A stretch of DNA of 50,116 bases, taken from contig DASZNF010000072.1 in assembly GCA_035551355.1 (NCBI GenBank), positions 1 through 50,116 on the forward strand, read 5' to 3'. The number at the start of each line of letters is the position of its first letter. Positions within the stretch are counted from its first letter, which is position 1. The position numbers and the translations under genes were made by a program. The notes under the pieces were generated by a model. It ran no database searches and was not told the DNA's origin. It was given only the letters and a program-made list of their open reading frames with translations. Shown here in pieces: positions 23,881-32,703 of the stretch. This stretch comes from DATATV01 sp035551355. Its GTDB lineage: Bacteria; Actinomycetota; Actinomycetes; Mycobacteriales; Pseudonocardiaceae.

Positions 23881-24473
23881 CTCTTCTCCGCGATGACGGA
23901 TTTCAGCAACGGCAACGAGGAGTGCCAGGAGACCGGCCGGAAACCGTTGCTGGACAACAATTTCTCCAGTCGCCGTACGGTGCGGGCCCGGTCCCGGCGG
24001 CCGAACACCAGGGTGGGGATCAGCAGCGGCGAACACAGGTCGGTGAGCACCAGCGGCGCGCCGGGCCGCAGTACCCGCGCGCACTCGGCCAGCCCGAGAC
24101 CCTGATCGGCCCAGTGATCGAACGAGGTCGTGCTGACCACCAGGTCGACACTTCCGTCCGCAATGGGCAGTCGCTCGGCAACGCCGGCCAGACAACGAAT
24201 CCGGCTGTCCGATGCCGCAACGGCCAGCATGTTCGGCGCCGGGTCCACCCCGAGCAGTTCCGCACCGGGCCACCGATCGGCCAGCAGGCGCAGCAGCAGG
24301 CCGGTGCCACAGCCCACGTCCAGCACCCGGCCCGGCGCGGGCGCGGCCCGCCCGGCCAGTTCAGCGGCCGGCGCCACGATGCGCCGGTGCAGCTCGCCGA
24401 GGCCGCCGGAATCGTAGCCCGCGGCCCGCCGGTCGAACGCGGCGATGTCCCGATCCTGTGCCATGCCGGTCAT
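23877..24473 (-). CDS. SAM-dependent methyltransferase (class I)
   Basis: 198 residues. The SAM-binding motif is VLDVGCGTGLLLRLL near residue 50, with the acidic loop LLGVDPAPNML and motif VDLVVSTTSFDHW. This matches the Methyltransf_11/25 small-molecule group. The start may be the ATG at 24473 or 24464. It has no linked biosynthetic genes, so the substrate is unknown. Confidence 0.87.
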   Translation of the reverse strand: MTGMAQDRDIAAFDRRAAGYDSGGLGELHRRIVAPAAELAGRAAPAPGRVLDVGCGTGLLLRLLADRWPGAELLGVDPAPNMLAVAASDSRIRCLAGVAERLPIADGSVDLVVSTTSFDHWADQGLGLAECARVLRPGAPLVLTDLCSPLLIPTLVFGRRDRARTVRRLEKLLSSNGFRPVSWHSSLPLLKSVIAEKS

Positions 24474-24535
24474 CGTGTCAGCACTGGCACCTTCCCGTGG
24501 TCAATCGAACATTCTCGAACAGCATCTACCACGCA

Positions 24536-24547
24536 TGATCGCGATCA
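24536..24547. promoter_or_regulatory. 12-bp palindrome TGATCGCGATCA
   Basis: Perfect palindrome in the gap between the divergently read 3' end of the CoA ligase and the 5' end of the methyltransferase, about 63 bases upstream of the latter's start. It may be an operator for the methyltransferase, but short GATC/CGCG palindromes can occur by chance in this composition. Confidence 0.3.
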
Positions 24548-24598
24548 CGCATAGTTGTACAGCTGGCCTGGACCCCGTCAGCTGAGCGGCGTCGCGTT

Positions 24599-24629
24599 GG
24601 GGCACGGGCGTTTTCCTCGGCCGTGCCCC
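24599..24629 (-). terminator. Terminator of the acyl-CoA ligase gene
   Basis: GGGGCACGG (24599-24607) and CCGTGCCCC (24621-24629) form a perfect 9-bp stem directly after the minus-strand stop codon at 24631. Confidence 0.65.
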
Positions 24630-24630
24630 G

Positions 24631-26760
24631 TCAGTCCCGCCAGGTGATCAGCGCGTCGAGCACCTCGATCCGGGAACCGTCGACCAGCAACGGGTTGATC
24701 TCCAACGATTCCAGCCGGTCGCCAAGGGCCTCGGCCAGCCGGGTGATCCGCACGACGATCGCGGCCAGCGCGTCAAGATCCACCGGGGTACGGCCGCGCG
24801 CTCCGGACAGCAGCGCCGCACCGCGCAGCTCCCCCAGCGCGACCCGCACCTCCCGCTCGTCCACCGGCAGCAGCCGTTGCCGGGTGTCCCGCAACGCCTC
24901 CACCCACACCCCGCCCAGGCCGACCGCCAACACCAAACCCCACAACGGATCCCGCACCACCCCGACGAGCAGTTCCAGCCCGCCCGTGCGATGCGGCTGC
25001 ACCAGGGTCGCGATCCCGGTGGCCTCGGATGCGCGCAACGCGTCGGTGACCTCCCGGTGCGCGGTGCGCACCTGCTCGGCGTCGGTCAGGTTCACCCGCA
25101 CCCCGCCGAGTTCGCTCTTGTGGGCCAGCCCGTCCGCGACCGCCTTGAGCACCACCGGAAACCCGAACTCCTCGGCCGCCAGCACCGCCTTGTCCACATT
25201 GGACACAACAGTGCTCGGCACCACCGGAACCCCGTGCTCGGTCAGCCACGCCGCGGCCCAGCGCTCGGTCCACACCCCGCGCGGCGGCTCGGCCAGCCGC
25301 ACCGGGGGCACCGGCGGCGGCTCCGGTCGGCCGGCCAGCTCCCGGGCGTGGGCCGACCAGCGCGCCGCCGCGCCGATCGCGGTCATGGCATGCTCGATTC
25401 CCCCGGTCAGATAGGGATAATCGGTCTCCCGCTGGATCCGGCGGCCGAACTCGCCGACATCGGTGAGCACGTTGCTGACCACGATCACCGGTCGCGGCGA
25501 CTCCCGGATCGCCGCGGCGGCCGTGCGGAACATGCCCAGCGCGGTCTCCGGATCGGGCGGCGCCACCCGGGGCAGGTCGGACAGCAGCAGCACCGCGTCG
25601 ACCCCGGGATCGCGGGCGGCCACCGCCATCGCCCGGGGCAGCAAAGTCCGGTCCACCACCACGTATCCGGTCACGTCCAGCGGATTGGCCACGGTCGCGA
25701 ACTCCGGCAGCAGCGCCCGCAAGCCGGCCTGGGTCTCCGGTGTGAACGCGGGCAGTTCCAGGCCCTCCTGCTCGGCCCGGTCGGCGATGATCTCCGAGCC
25801 CCCGCCGGACGGGGTGACCACCGCCAGCCGGGGCCCGGGCAGCGGCGGGATCGCGGCCAGCAATCCGGCGGTGATGATCAGGTCCTCCAGCGATCGCACC
25901 CGGATCACGCCCAGTTGGGCGAAGGCCGCGTCGATCACCGCGTCGTCGCCGACCAGGGCGCCGGTGTGCGCCCGCGCGGTGCGCGAGGCCAGCCCGCTGC
26001 TGCCGATCTTCAACGCCACCACCGGTTTCCCGGCCCGCGCCGCCCGCCGGGCCGCCGCCGCGAACTCGGCCGGGGTGCGCACCGACTCCAGGAACAGCGC
26101 GATCACCCGGGTCGCCGGATCGTCGACCAGGTACTCCAGCAGGTCGGTGACGGTCACCATGGCCTCGTTGCCCATCGAGGTGAGCAGGCTGATGCCGACG
26201 TTGCGGGCCTGGGCGAAGTTCAGGATGGCGCTGGCCAGCGCGCCGCTCTGCAACACGACGCCGACCCCGCCCGCGTCCAGGTCGGACACCAGGGGCAGCC
26301 CGTACGGGGTGATGCCCGCGGCGGCGTTGATGTAGCCGTTTCCGTTGGGGCCCAACAGGACCAGCTCGTGTTTCCGGGCGAACTCGAGCACCTCGCGCTC
26401 CCGCGCCGCGCCTTCCTCCCCGGTCTCGCCGAAGCCCGCGGTGAGCAGCACGTAGTTGCGGATGCCCAGTTCGGCGCCCTCGCGCAGCACCGGCAGCACC
26501 GCGGCCGTGGGCACCATGACGTAGGCCAGGTCCACCGGTTCGCCGATGTCGGCCAGGCTGGCCTGCGCGCGTTGTCCGTGCACCACCTCGGTGCGCGGGT
26601 TGACCAGGTGCACCGCGCCGGGAAAGCCGTGCCGGCGCAGGTTGTCGAAGGTGTTGCGGGACCAGCCGGACTTGTCGGTCGCGCCGACCAGGGCGATGGA
26701 CGCCGGATGGAACAGCGCGCGCAGCGCGGCGCTGGCGACCGGCGTTTCGGCCAGGCTCAT
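24631..26760 (-). CDS. NDP-forming acyl-CoA ligase (acetate-CoA ligase/acyltransferase type), ATP-grasp
   Basis: 709 residues from the ATG at 26760, chosen for GGAGGAATCC directly upstream. Order of domains: CoA-binding Rossmann (about 10-125; GATDKSGWSRNTFDNLRRHG), two succinyl-CoA-ligase-like domains with the phosphohistidine segment ARAHTGALVGDDAV (about 260), and a C-terminal ATP-grasp domain (about 490-709; FPVVLKAVADGLAHKSELGG). It forms or cleaves an acyl-CoA with ADP/ATP through a phosphohistidine. It is divergent from a TetR regulator and near a thioesterase and an acyl-CoA dehydrogenase, pointing to fatty or branched acid catabolism. Confidence 0.9.
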   Translation of the reverse strand: MSLAETPVASAALRALFHPASIALVGATDKSGWSRNTFDNLRRHGFPGAVHLVNPRTEVVHGQRAQASLADIGEPVDLAYVMVPTAAVLPVLREGAELGIRNYVLLTAGFGETGEEGAAREREVLEFARKHELVLLGPNGNGYINAAAGITPYGLPLVSDLDAGGVGVVLQSGALASAILNFAQARNVGISLLTSMGNEAMVTVTDLLEYLVDDPATRVIALFLESVRTPAEFAAAARRAARAGKPVVALKIGSSGLASRTARAHTGALVGDDAVIDAAFAQLGVIRVRSLEDLIITAGLLAAIPPLPGPRLAVVTPSGGGSEIIADRAEQEGLELPAFTPETQAGLRALLPEFATVANPLDVTGYVVVDRTLLPRAMAVAARDPGVDAVLLLSDLPRVAPPDPETALGMFRTAAAAIRESPRPVIVVSNVLTDVGEFGRRIQRETDYPYLTGGIEHAMTAIGAAARWSAHARELAGRPEPPPVPPVRLAEPPRGVWTERWAAAWLTEHGVPVVPSTVVSNVDKAVLAAEEFGFPVVLKAVADGLAHKSELGGVRVNLTDAEQVRTAHREVTDALRASEATGIATLVQPHRTGGLELLVGVVRDPLWGLVLAVGLGGVWVEALRDTRQRLLPVDEREVRVALGELRGAALLSGARGRTPVDLDALAAIVVRITRLAEALGDRLESLEINPLLVDGSRIEVLDALITWRD

Positions 26761-26912
26761 GGATTCCTCCGCATCGTCGGCGCGGCGACTCTGACCGGGC
26801 ACCAGATCGTTCCACCCTGCAACCGCCGCCGGGCACTGTCAATACGACCGGCGCGCGATCGAGTGAAGCGGGATTCTAAAATCGGGTTCGGCCCACGGAG
26901 CGAGGAGCGGAC

Positions 26913-27536
26913 ATGGCACGCAGGACGGGCGAGGCGGGTGGTGGCGCCTGGCAGTGGAGCCGCACCGCGCAGACCCGCCGCGCGCTGCTGGACGCGGCCC
27001 GGGAGGTGTTCGGCGAGCAGGGTTTCACCGCCGCCGGGGTGGCCGCGGTGGCCGAGCGGGCCGGTTCCAGCGTGGGCAGCCTGTACCACCACTTCGGCGG
27101 CAAGGCCGAGCTGTTCCTGGCGCTGTGGGAGGACCACCAGGCCGCGCACGAGGCGGCCGCGGCCGGCGCGGTGGCCAAGGCGCGAGCCCGGGGCGAGACC
27201 GATCCGCTGGCGCTGCTGATCACCGGCGCACGGGCCTACCTGGACTGCTCGTGGGAACGCCGGGACGCGGTCCGCCTGTTCGCCGACGGCGACGCACCAC
27301 CCGGATTCGAGGTGCAGCGCCGAGAACGCGGCCGGGAGTGGCTGCGGCAGAACGCCACCCTGCTCGGCGCGGGCACCGGCCGGACCGACCGGCTGACCGT
27401 CGCGGTGCTCACCGCGATCATCGGCGAGACCGCCCGGGAGATCGCCACCTGCCCGACCAAACGGGCCGCCAACCAGCTCACCGAGCACGCGATCGGCCTG
27501 ATCCGCAGGCTGGACCCGCGCAACCGAGAGGACTGA
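26913..27536 (+). CDS. TetR-family regulator of the acyl-CoA module
   Basis: 207 residues with an N-terminal helix-turn-helix (VAAVAERAGSSVGSLYHHFGGKAEL) and a helical ligand domain. GAGGAGCGG precedes the ATG. It is divergent from the acyl-CoA ligase and is followed 6 bases later by the thioesterase gene, so it is cotranscribed with it. Acyl-CoA-responsive TetRs of this layout are common; the effector is inferred. The AT-rich segment TTCTAAAATC near 26873 in the intergenic region may be its site or a -10. Confidence 0.87.
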   Translation: MARRTGEAGGGAWQWSRTAQTRRALLDAAREVFGEQGFTAAGVAAVAERAGSSVGSLYHHFGGKAELFLALWEDHQAAHEAAAAGAVAKARARGETDPLALLITGARAYLDCSWERRDAVRLFADGDAPPGFEVQRRERGREWLRQNATLLGAGTGRTDRLTVAVLTAIIGETAREIATCPTKRAANQLTEHAIGLIRRLDPRNRED

Positions 27537-27542
27537 CCGCCC

Positions 27543-28376
27543 GTGCCCGAGGACATCCAGCCCGCCTTCTTCACCGCGGACGGCGACGCGTTCCGGCCCG
27601 CACCACACGCCAAGAGCTTCTGGGCGGCGGGCATGCTGCACGGGCGACTGCTCGGCGGACTGATGGCCCGCACCCTGGATCGCGAACACGGCACCGACGA
27701 TCTGCGGATGTCCCGGTTGACCGTGGACATGTTCCGCAACGCGCCGCTGGCCCCGGTGCGGGTGCGCACCGAACTGCTGCGCGCCGGGCACCGCATCCGG
27801 GTGGCCGAGGCCACCGTCGAGATCGAGGGCAAGACGGTGGCCCGGGCGACCGGGGTGTTCCTGCGCGTCGGTGAGCAGCCGCCGGGCAAGATCCCGGAAA
27901 CTCCGGCCTGGGACGCGCCGGACCCGAGCACGGTGCCGATGGGCCCGGTGCGTAACGGCACCAGTTCCTGGCGGTTCAACGAGGACAACGAAAGGGTCCC
28001 GCACTGGCCCGGTGACGGCCGGCGGCGGATGTGGCTGCGGGAGCGGTGCGAACTGGTGGCCGGCGAGGAGAACTCGCCGCTGGTGCTCGCCGCGCTGGCC
28101 GCCGATTCGGCGAGCCCGCTGGCGCATGCCAGTGATTCCGGGCTGTCCTACATCAACGCCGACTACACGCTGTATCTGAGCCGGCTGCCCGAGGGCGAGG
28201 TGATCGGCCTGGAATCGGGCGGACACACCAGTTCCGAGGGCATCGCGGTCGGCCAGTGCACCATGCACGACGCCCGGGGGCCGGTCGGGTTCTGCCTGAC
28301 CGCCGCACTGGCCAACCCGGGCAAGCTCCAGCCGCGCCGACCGCCCGCGAACGACGCGGACGCAACCGTTCAGTGA
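27543..28376 (+). CDS. Acyl-CoA thioesterase-like protein (double hotdog fold)
   Basis: 277 residues from a GTG 6 bases after the TetR stop. The sequence GMLHGRLLGGLMARTLDREH, then LTVDMFRNAPLAPVRVRTEL, and the second-half SGLSYINADYTLYLSRLPEG fit the TesB-like/thioesterase-superfamily two-hotdog arrangement. It probably hydrolyses acyl-CoA in the cytoplasm. Its last 7 bases overlap the convergent GntR gene. The exact substrate is not known. Confidence 0.82.
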   Translation: MPEDIQPAFFTADGDAFRPAPHAKSFWAAGMLHGRLLGGLMARTLDREHGTDDLRMSRLTVDMFRNAPLAPVRVRTELLRAGHRIRVAEATVEIEGKTVARATGVFLRVGEQPPGKIPETPAWDAPDPSTVPMGPVRNGTSSWRFNEDNERVPHWPGDGRRRMWLRERCELVAGEENSPLVLAALAADSASPLAHASDSGLSYINADYTLYLSRLPEGEVIGLESGGHTSSEGIAVGQCTMHDARGPVGFCLTAALANPGKLQPRRPPANDADATVQ

Positions 28377-29038
28377 GAGCCGGATTCGGCCAGAATTCCG
28401 GTCAGCACCCGCAACGCGCGATCGCGGTGCGCGTCCAGTTCGGCGACCAGCGCGTCGGCGTCGCCGCGGCGGGCGGCGGCCAGGATCTTCCCGTGGGAGC
28501 GCACGGTTTTCGCCCGTTCCGCCGGTGAGTTGTAGTACATCGCCCGGTACGCCTCGGTGGAATCCCACAGCAACCGGATCAGCCGCAGCGCGTGCGGCTG
28601 ATCCGGGGAGGTCAGCAGACCGAAGTGGAACCGGCGGTTGGCCGCCAGTTCCGCGGCCACGTCGCCACGCTCCGCGGCGCGCGCACAGTCCTGCCCGTCC
28701 AACTCGATGCGGGCCAACGCATCCGCGTCCAGTCCCGGCAGCGCGGCCCGGGCCGCGCGTTCCTCCAGCACCTGCCGCAACTGGTAGATCTCGGCCAGAT
28801 CGGCCGCGCGCAGCTCGGTGATGAAGTAGCCGCGCCGGGGCCGGTAGCCGACCTGGCCCTCCTGTTCCAGCACCCGCAACGCCTCGCGGACCGGGGCCAC
28901 GCTGACCCCGAGTTCGGCCGCGATGTCCTCCTGCAGCACCCGTTGCCCCGGCCGCAGCTCACCGGACACGATGGCCCGGCGCAGGCCGTCCAGGGCGTGC
29001 TGCGCGGTGGTGCCCGGACCCGACTGCTGGAGGGTCAT
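28370..29038 (-). CDS. GntR-family regulator (FadR subfamily, FCD domain)
   Basis: 222 residues. The winged helix is at about 12-75 (LRPGQRVLQEDIAAELGVSV then APVREALRVLEQEGQV) and the all-helical FCD ligand domain at about 85-215, with conserved Asp/His positions that hold a metal in this family (ELAANRRFHFGLL; RSHGKILAAARRGDAD). Its ATG overlaps the stop of the acyl-CoA dehydrogenase by 4 bases (ATGA), so the two are translationally coupled. It probably controls its own operon through the TCGAA-rich site at 30250-30273. Confidence 0.9.
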   Translation of the reverse strand: MTLQQSGPGTTAQHALDGLRRAIVSGELRPGQRVLQEDIAAELGVSVAPVREALRVLEQEGQVGYRPRRGYFITELRAADLAEIYQLRQVLEERAARAALPGLDADALARIELDGQDCARAAERGDVAAELAANRRFHFGLLTSPDQPHALRLIRLLWDSTEAYRAMYYNSPAERAKTVRSHGKILAAARRGDADALVAELDAHRDRALRVLTGILAESGSH

Positions 29039-30201
29039 CCGCGGAAGGCGTTGATGCCGGTCAGCACATGGCCGATGACCAGGGCGTGCACGTCCGCGGT
29101 GCCCTCGTAGGTGACCACCGATTCCAGGTTGTTCATGTGCCGGATCACCGGGTACTCCAGCGTGATTCCGTTGGCGCCCAGCACCTGCCGGGCCGTGCGG
29201 GCCACCTCCAGCGCGGCGTTCACGTTGCCCAGCTTGCCCATGCTCACCTGCTCGGGCCGCAACTTCCCGGCGTCCTTGAGCCGGCCCAGGTGCACCGCGA
29301 GCAGCGTGGCCCGGTTGACCTCCAGCGCCATGGTGGCCAGTTTCTGTTGCTGGATCTGGAAACTCGCGATCGGCTTGCCGAACTGCTCGCGGGTGGTGCT
29401 GTAGTCCAGCGCCGCCTCCAGGCAGGCTCGGGCCGCGCCGGCCGCGCCGAACACGATGCCGAACCGGGCCTCGTTCAGGCAGGACAACGGTCCCTTGAGC
29501 GAGCTCACCTCGGGCAGCACCGCCGAACCGGGCAACCGCACCTCGTCCAGGATCAGCTCCGAGGTGACCGAGGCCCGCAGCGACAGCTTGCGGTGGATGT
29601 CGTGGGTGGTGAAACCCTTGGTGCCCTTGGGGACCAGGAAACCGCGCACGCCTTCCTCGGTGCCGGCCCACACCACGGCCACATCGGCGTAGGAACCGTT
29701 GGTGATCCACATCTTCCGGCCGGTGACGATCCAGTCGTCGCCGTCCCGGCGGGCCCTGGTCCGCATCGAGCCGGGGTCCGAGCCCGAGTCCGGCTCGGTC
29801 AGGCCGAAGCAGCCGATCGCCTCGCCCGCGGCCATCCTCGGCAGCCACTCCTGCTTCTGCTCCTCCGAGCCCCAGCGCCAGATCGCATACATGGCAAGGG
29901 AACCCTGCACCGACACCATGCTGCGCAGCCCACTGTCCCCGGCCTCCAGTTCCAGGCAGGCCAGGCCGTAGGCGGTGGCGCTGGTGCCGGCACAGCCGTA
30001 GCCCTCCAGGTGCATGCCCAGCACGCCGAGCTTGCCCAGTTCGCCCATCAGCTCCCGGGGAACGCGGGCCTCTTCGAACCATTCGCCGACATCGGGCAGC
30101 ACCCGGTCGCGCACGAACGCACGCACCGTGTCCCGGATGTCGCGTTCCTCGTCGATGAGGAGATGGTCGATGTCGATGAAGTCGTGCGGGTTCGGGGACA
30201 T
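29035..30201 (-). CDS. Acyl-CoA dehydrogenase (glutaryl-CoA dehydrogenase-like)
   Basis: 388 residues from the ATG at 30201, with AAGGAGGG 9-16 bases upstream. N-terminal helical, middle beta (GCFGLTEPDSGSDPGSMRTR; WITNGSYADVAVVWA) and C-terminal helical domains are complete. The catalytic base is the Glu of TYEGTADVHALVIGH, at the position used by glutaryl-CoA dehydrogenases and related enzymes. FAD-dependent, it oxidises an acyl-CoA at the alpha-beta bond. First gene of a two-gene operon with the GntR regulator. Confidence 0.92.
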   Translation of the reverse strand: MSPNPHDFIDIDHLLIDEERDIRDTVRAFVRDRVLPDVGEWFEEARVPRELMGELGKLGVLGMHLEGYGCAGTSATAYGLACLELEAGDSGLRSMVSVQGSLAMYAIWRWGSEEQKQEWLPRMAAGEAIGCFGLTEPDSGSDPGSMRTRARRDGDDWIVTGRKMWITNGSYADVAVVWAGTEEGVRGFLVPKGTKGFTTHDIHRKLSLRASVTSELILDEVRLPGSAVLPEVSSLKGPLSCLNEARFGIVFGAAGAARACLEAALDYSTTREQFGKPIASFQIQQQKLATMALEVNRATLLAVHLGRLKDAGKLRPEQVSMGKLGNVNAALEVARTARQVLGANGITLEYPVIRHMNNLESVVTYEGTADVHALVIGHVLTGINAFRG

Positions 30202-30249
30202 CGCGGGGCACCCTCCTTGACCTGGACCGGCCTCCACCGTAACCCGAAA

Positions 30250-30273
30250 GCTTCGAAATTCGAAAATCGAAGC
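30250..30273. promoter_or_regulatory. TCGAA-rich inverted repeat, probable GntR operator
   Basis: GCTTCGA-N10-TCGAAGC with perfect 7-bp arms and a third TTCGAA in the middle. It stands about 50 bases upstream of the acyl-CoA dehydrogenase start codon. FadR-type GntR proteins bind short palindromes at their own promoters. Confidence 0.55.
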
Positions 30274-30301
30274 CGCGCCGGGCAGGGGCGACCGGCGCGG
30301 C
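30272..30301 (-). terminator. Terminator of the alginate lyase gene
   Basis: GCCGCGCCGG (30272-30281) pairs perfectly with 30292-30301 over 10 bp, 8 bases downstream of the minus-strand stop at 30309. Confidence 0.65.
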
Positions 30302-30308
30302 CCCGAGG

Positions 30309-31133
30309 TCAGGAGCTGTGCTTGATGCTCAGCGCGTAGAACTGGACCTCGGCCCCCACCGAAGAACTACCGCCGGTGGACTGGTCGTAGTCGCCCGCCT
30401 TGAAGTACATCGGGTACCCGTTGAACGCCGAGGGCAGCGCCCAGGTGTGCTTGGCGCCGTTGAGGGTCAGGCTGATGGTGTTGCCGCCGGACAGCTGGAT
30501 CACGTAGCTCCACTGGGCGCCCGGCGCCACGGTGCCCACGTCGTGCAGCACCTCGTTGCCACCCGCGGGCGTCTGCTCGATGCCCATCTTGATGTCCCCG
30601 TTGCTGTAGTAGAACAACTCCAGCAACGGTTTGGTCGATCCACTGTTCTCGGCCAGGTGGATCTGGCCGACGCACACGTGGTCGGGGATCTCGGTGGACT
30701 TCAGCGTCGCGGACAGCGTGTGCGTGCCCGGGATGCTCCACGAGGCGGCCGAGCCGTCCGCGTTCATCTCCCGCAGCTCGGACCGGGAGTACTTGGAATT
30801 CGGCGTGGTGACACCGTTTTCCGGGTCCCAGAAGGTCATCGACCCGTCGTCGCTGTCGGTGTGGAAGTAGCTGTCCTGGAAACCGTTGGCGCCTTCCAGT
30901 TTCGTCGGCGAGATGGTGGTCGGCGAGCCGGCCGAGCCGGTGGGCAGCTGCAGTTCCCAGCGGGAGAGGTCGAAGTTGCCACCGGGCGCGACCCCGGTGC
31001 TCAGCGCGGGCGTGACCGAGTCGTTCGCGGCGGCGGCCGGGTTGCTGCCGATGGCGGTCGCGGACACCAGCGCAAGCGCCACCGCGCCCACTCCGGCACC
31101 CCAGGCCCGTCCCCGGCTGTGCTGATGCGGCAT
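30309..31133 (-). CDS. Secreted polysaccharide lyase family 7 (alginate lyase-like)
   Basis: 274 residues from the ATG at 31133 (AGGAGG with 6-base spacing). A Sec signal peptide ends near PAAAA. The mature protein is a single beta-jelly-roll PL7 domain with the three family signatures: SRSELRE, VGQIHL (catalytic His) and YFKAGDYDQS (catalytic Tyr and cleft residues). It cleaves polyuronates such as alginate by beta-elimination outside the cell. No carbohydrate-binding module is attached. It has a near-consensus promoter of its own and lacks the TGACAACGTTGTCA site. Confidence 0.9.
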   Translation of the reverse strand: MPHQHSRGRAWGAGVGAVALALVSATAIGSNPAAAANDSVTPALSTGVAPGGNFDLSRWELQLPTGSAGSPTTISPTKLEGANGFQDSYFHTDSDDGSMTFWDPENGVTTPNSKYSRSELREMNADGSAASWSIPGTHTLSATLKSTEIPDHVCVGQIHLAENSGSTKPLLELFYYSNGDIKMGIEQTPAGGNEVLHDVGTVAPGAQWSYVIQLSGGNTISLTLNGAKHTWALPSAFNGYPMYFKAGDYDQSTGGSSSVGAEVQFYALSIKHSS

Positions 31134-31205
31134 CACATGCCTCCTGTTCATATTCATGAACGCTGACCTATTTATGATGGCGATCACATCTGCGACACAC
31201 GCCGA

Positions 31206-31234
31206 AAGTTAGTAAGACAGGCTGCCAATGTCAA
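31206..31234 (-). promoter_or_regulatory. Promoter of the alginate lyase gene
   Basis: On the minus strand TTGACA (31229-31234) and TAACTT (31206-31211) are separated by exactly 17 bases. This is one of the best sigma-70-like promoters in the window and leaves a leader of about 65 bases. Confidence 0.65.
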
Positions 31235-31344
31235 CGAAAACCACGGCGTCAGTTATTGACTCGTCCACACGGAAGCGCCGGAAAAGGCAATTGCCGGGTC
31301 CGCCCGATTCGCCCCAACGGCCCAGGGTGGCCACCGGAAGCCAT

Positions 31345-31407
31345 TTCCTGCCAAGATCATCCGGGTTACGATGAGGAGCGGTGCGTGATGTGATGACAAC
31401 GTTGTCA
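31345..31407 (+). promoter_or_regulatory. Promoter and LacI-type operator of the SGNH esterase gene
   Basis: TTCCTG (31345-31350) and TACGAT (31367-31372) are spaced by 16 bases. The perfect palindrome TGACAACGTTGTCA follows at 31394-31407, 21 bases downstream of the -10, identical to those at 12409 and 43562. Confidence 0.7.
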
Positions 31408-31458
31408 GAGCGCCGCTGATTCGGGCGGCCTCCGGCCCACGGGTAGGAAAGGACCGCC

Positions 31459-32703
31459 ATGAACAGACGGGTACTGCTCCCCACGATTGCCGGCACGACC
31501 GCCGCGGCCATGCTGCTCGCCACCGTACTGGTGGCCAACGATCACTCCAGCGCGGGCTGGGAAAGCCTGCGCACCGCCGGCGCGGCCCCGGCCGCGCCGG
31601 CCCGGTTAGCCGACACCTGGGCGGCCAGCGCGGCCGACCTGGGCGGCCCGTACACCGACAAGACCGTGCGCGACATCGTGCACACCTCGATCGCCGGCTC
31701 CGAGGTGCGGGTGCGGCTGTCCAACGCGTTCGGCACCGTGCCGGTCACCTTCGACTCGGTGTACCTGGGCAAGGAAGCCGGCGGCGCGGCCCTGGTGGCC
31801 GGATCCAACCGCGAGGTGACCTTCGGCGGCTCCCCCAGCGTGACCGTGCCCAAGGGCGCGGAGGTGCTCAGCGACCCGGTTCCGGTCAGCGTGGCCGCGC
31901 AGACCAACGAGGCGGTCAGCCTGCACGTGGCGGGCGCCACCGGCGAGGTCACCGGGCACCCGGACGCCCAGCAGACCAACTACTACTCCGACGGCGACAC
32001 CGCCGCCGATCCGGCCGCGACCAGCTACGTCTACCAGATCTCCAGCTGGTTCTTCGTGGACGGCCTTGTGGTGAACACGCCAAGCCCGGCCGGCGAGATC
32101 GTCACCTTGGGCGACTCGATCACCGACGGCTACCAGTCCACGGCCAACGCCAATCACCGCTGGCCGGACTACCTGGCCGCGCGCCTGCTCCGCGAACCGC
32201 TGCCGCGCCAGGCCGGGGTGGCCAACGAGGGCATCTCCGGCAACGAGATCCTCGCCGACGGCGCCGGAGTCAGCGCGCAGGCGCGGCTGGACCGCGACGT
32301 GCTGTCCCAGCCGGGCGCCAAGACAGTGGTGTTCCTGGAGGGCATCAACGACATCGGCAACGGGGTGGCCACCTCTGCCCAGCAGCTGATCGCCGCCGAC
32401 GAGCAGATCATCGCCCGTGCGCACGCCGACGGCGTCCGCATCTTCGGCGGCACCCTGGTTCCGTTCGTCGGCGCGGGGTATTCCAGCCCGCAGAAGGAAA
32501 CCATCCGGGAGGCGCTGAACGCCTGGATCCGCACCAGCGGCGCGTTCGACGGGGTGGTCGACTTCGACAAGGCGATCCGCGATCCGAGCAACCCCACGGT
32601 CATGCTGCCGGCCTACGACTCCGGAGATCACCTGCACCCCAACGACGCGGGCTACCAGGCCATGGCCAACGCAGTGGACCTCAACGCCCTCGTGGGTCGC
32701 TGA
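31459..32703 (+). CDS. Exported SGNH/GDSL esterase
   Basis: 414 residues. AGGAAAGG precedes the ATG. The N-terminus has a signal peptide or anchor (LLPTIAGTTAAAMLLATVLV). After a beta-rich N-terminal region of about 170 residues, the SGNH core shows GDSITDG (catalytic Ser), the block II Gly, GINDIG (block III Asn) and DHLHPNDAGY (catalytic Asp and His). It likely removes acetyl or other esters from polysaccharides. It carries a rare TTA codon at 31606 and is preceded by the shared LacI-type operator. The 3' end overlaps the convergent DUF347 gene by 23 bases. Confidence 0.9.
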   Translation: MNRRVLLPTIAGTTAAAMLLATVLVANDHSSAGWESLRTAGAAPAAPARLADTWAASAADLGGPYTDKTVRDIVHTSIAGSEVRVRLSNAFGTVPVTFDSVYLGKEAGGAALVAGSNREVTFGGSPSVTVPKGAEVLSDPVPVSVAAQTNEAVSLHVAGATGEVTGHPDAQQTNYYSDGDTAADPAATSYVYQISSWFFVDGLVVNTPSPAGEIVTLGDSITDGYQSTANANHRWPDYLAARLLREPLPRQAGVANEGISGNEILADGAGVSAQARLDRDVLSQPGAKTVVFLEGINDIGNGVATSAQQLIAADEQIIARAHADGVRIFGGTLVPFVGAGYSSPQKETIREALNAWIRTSGAFDGVVDFDKAIRDPSNPTVMLPAYDSGDHLHPNDAGYQAMANAVDLNALVGR

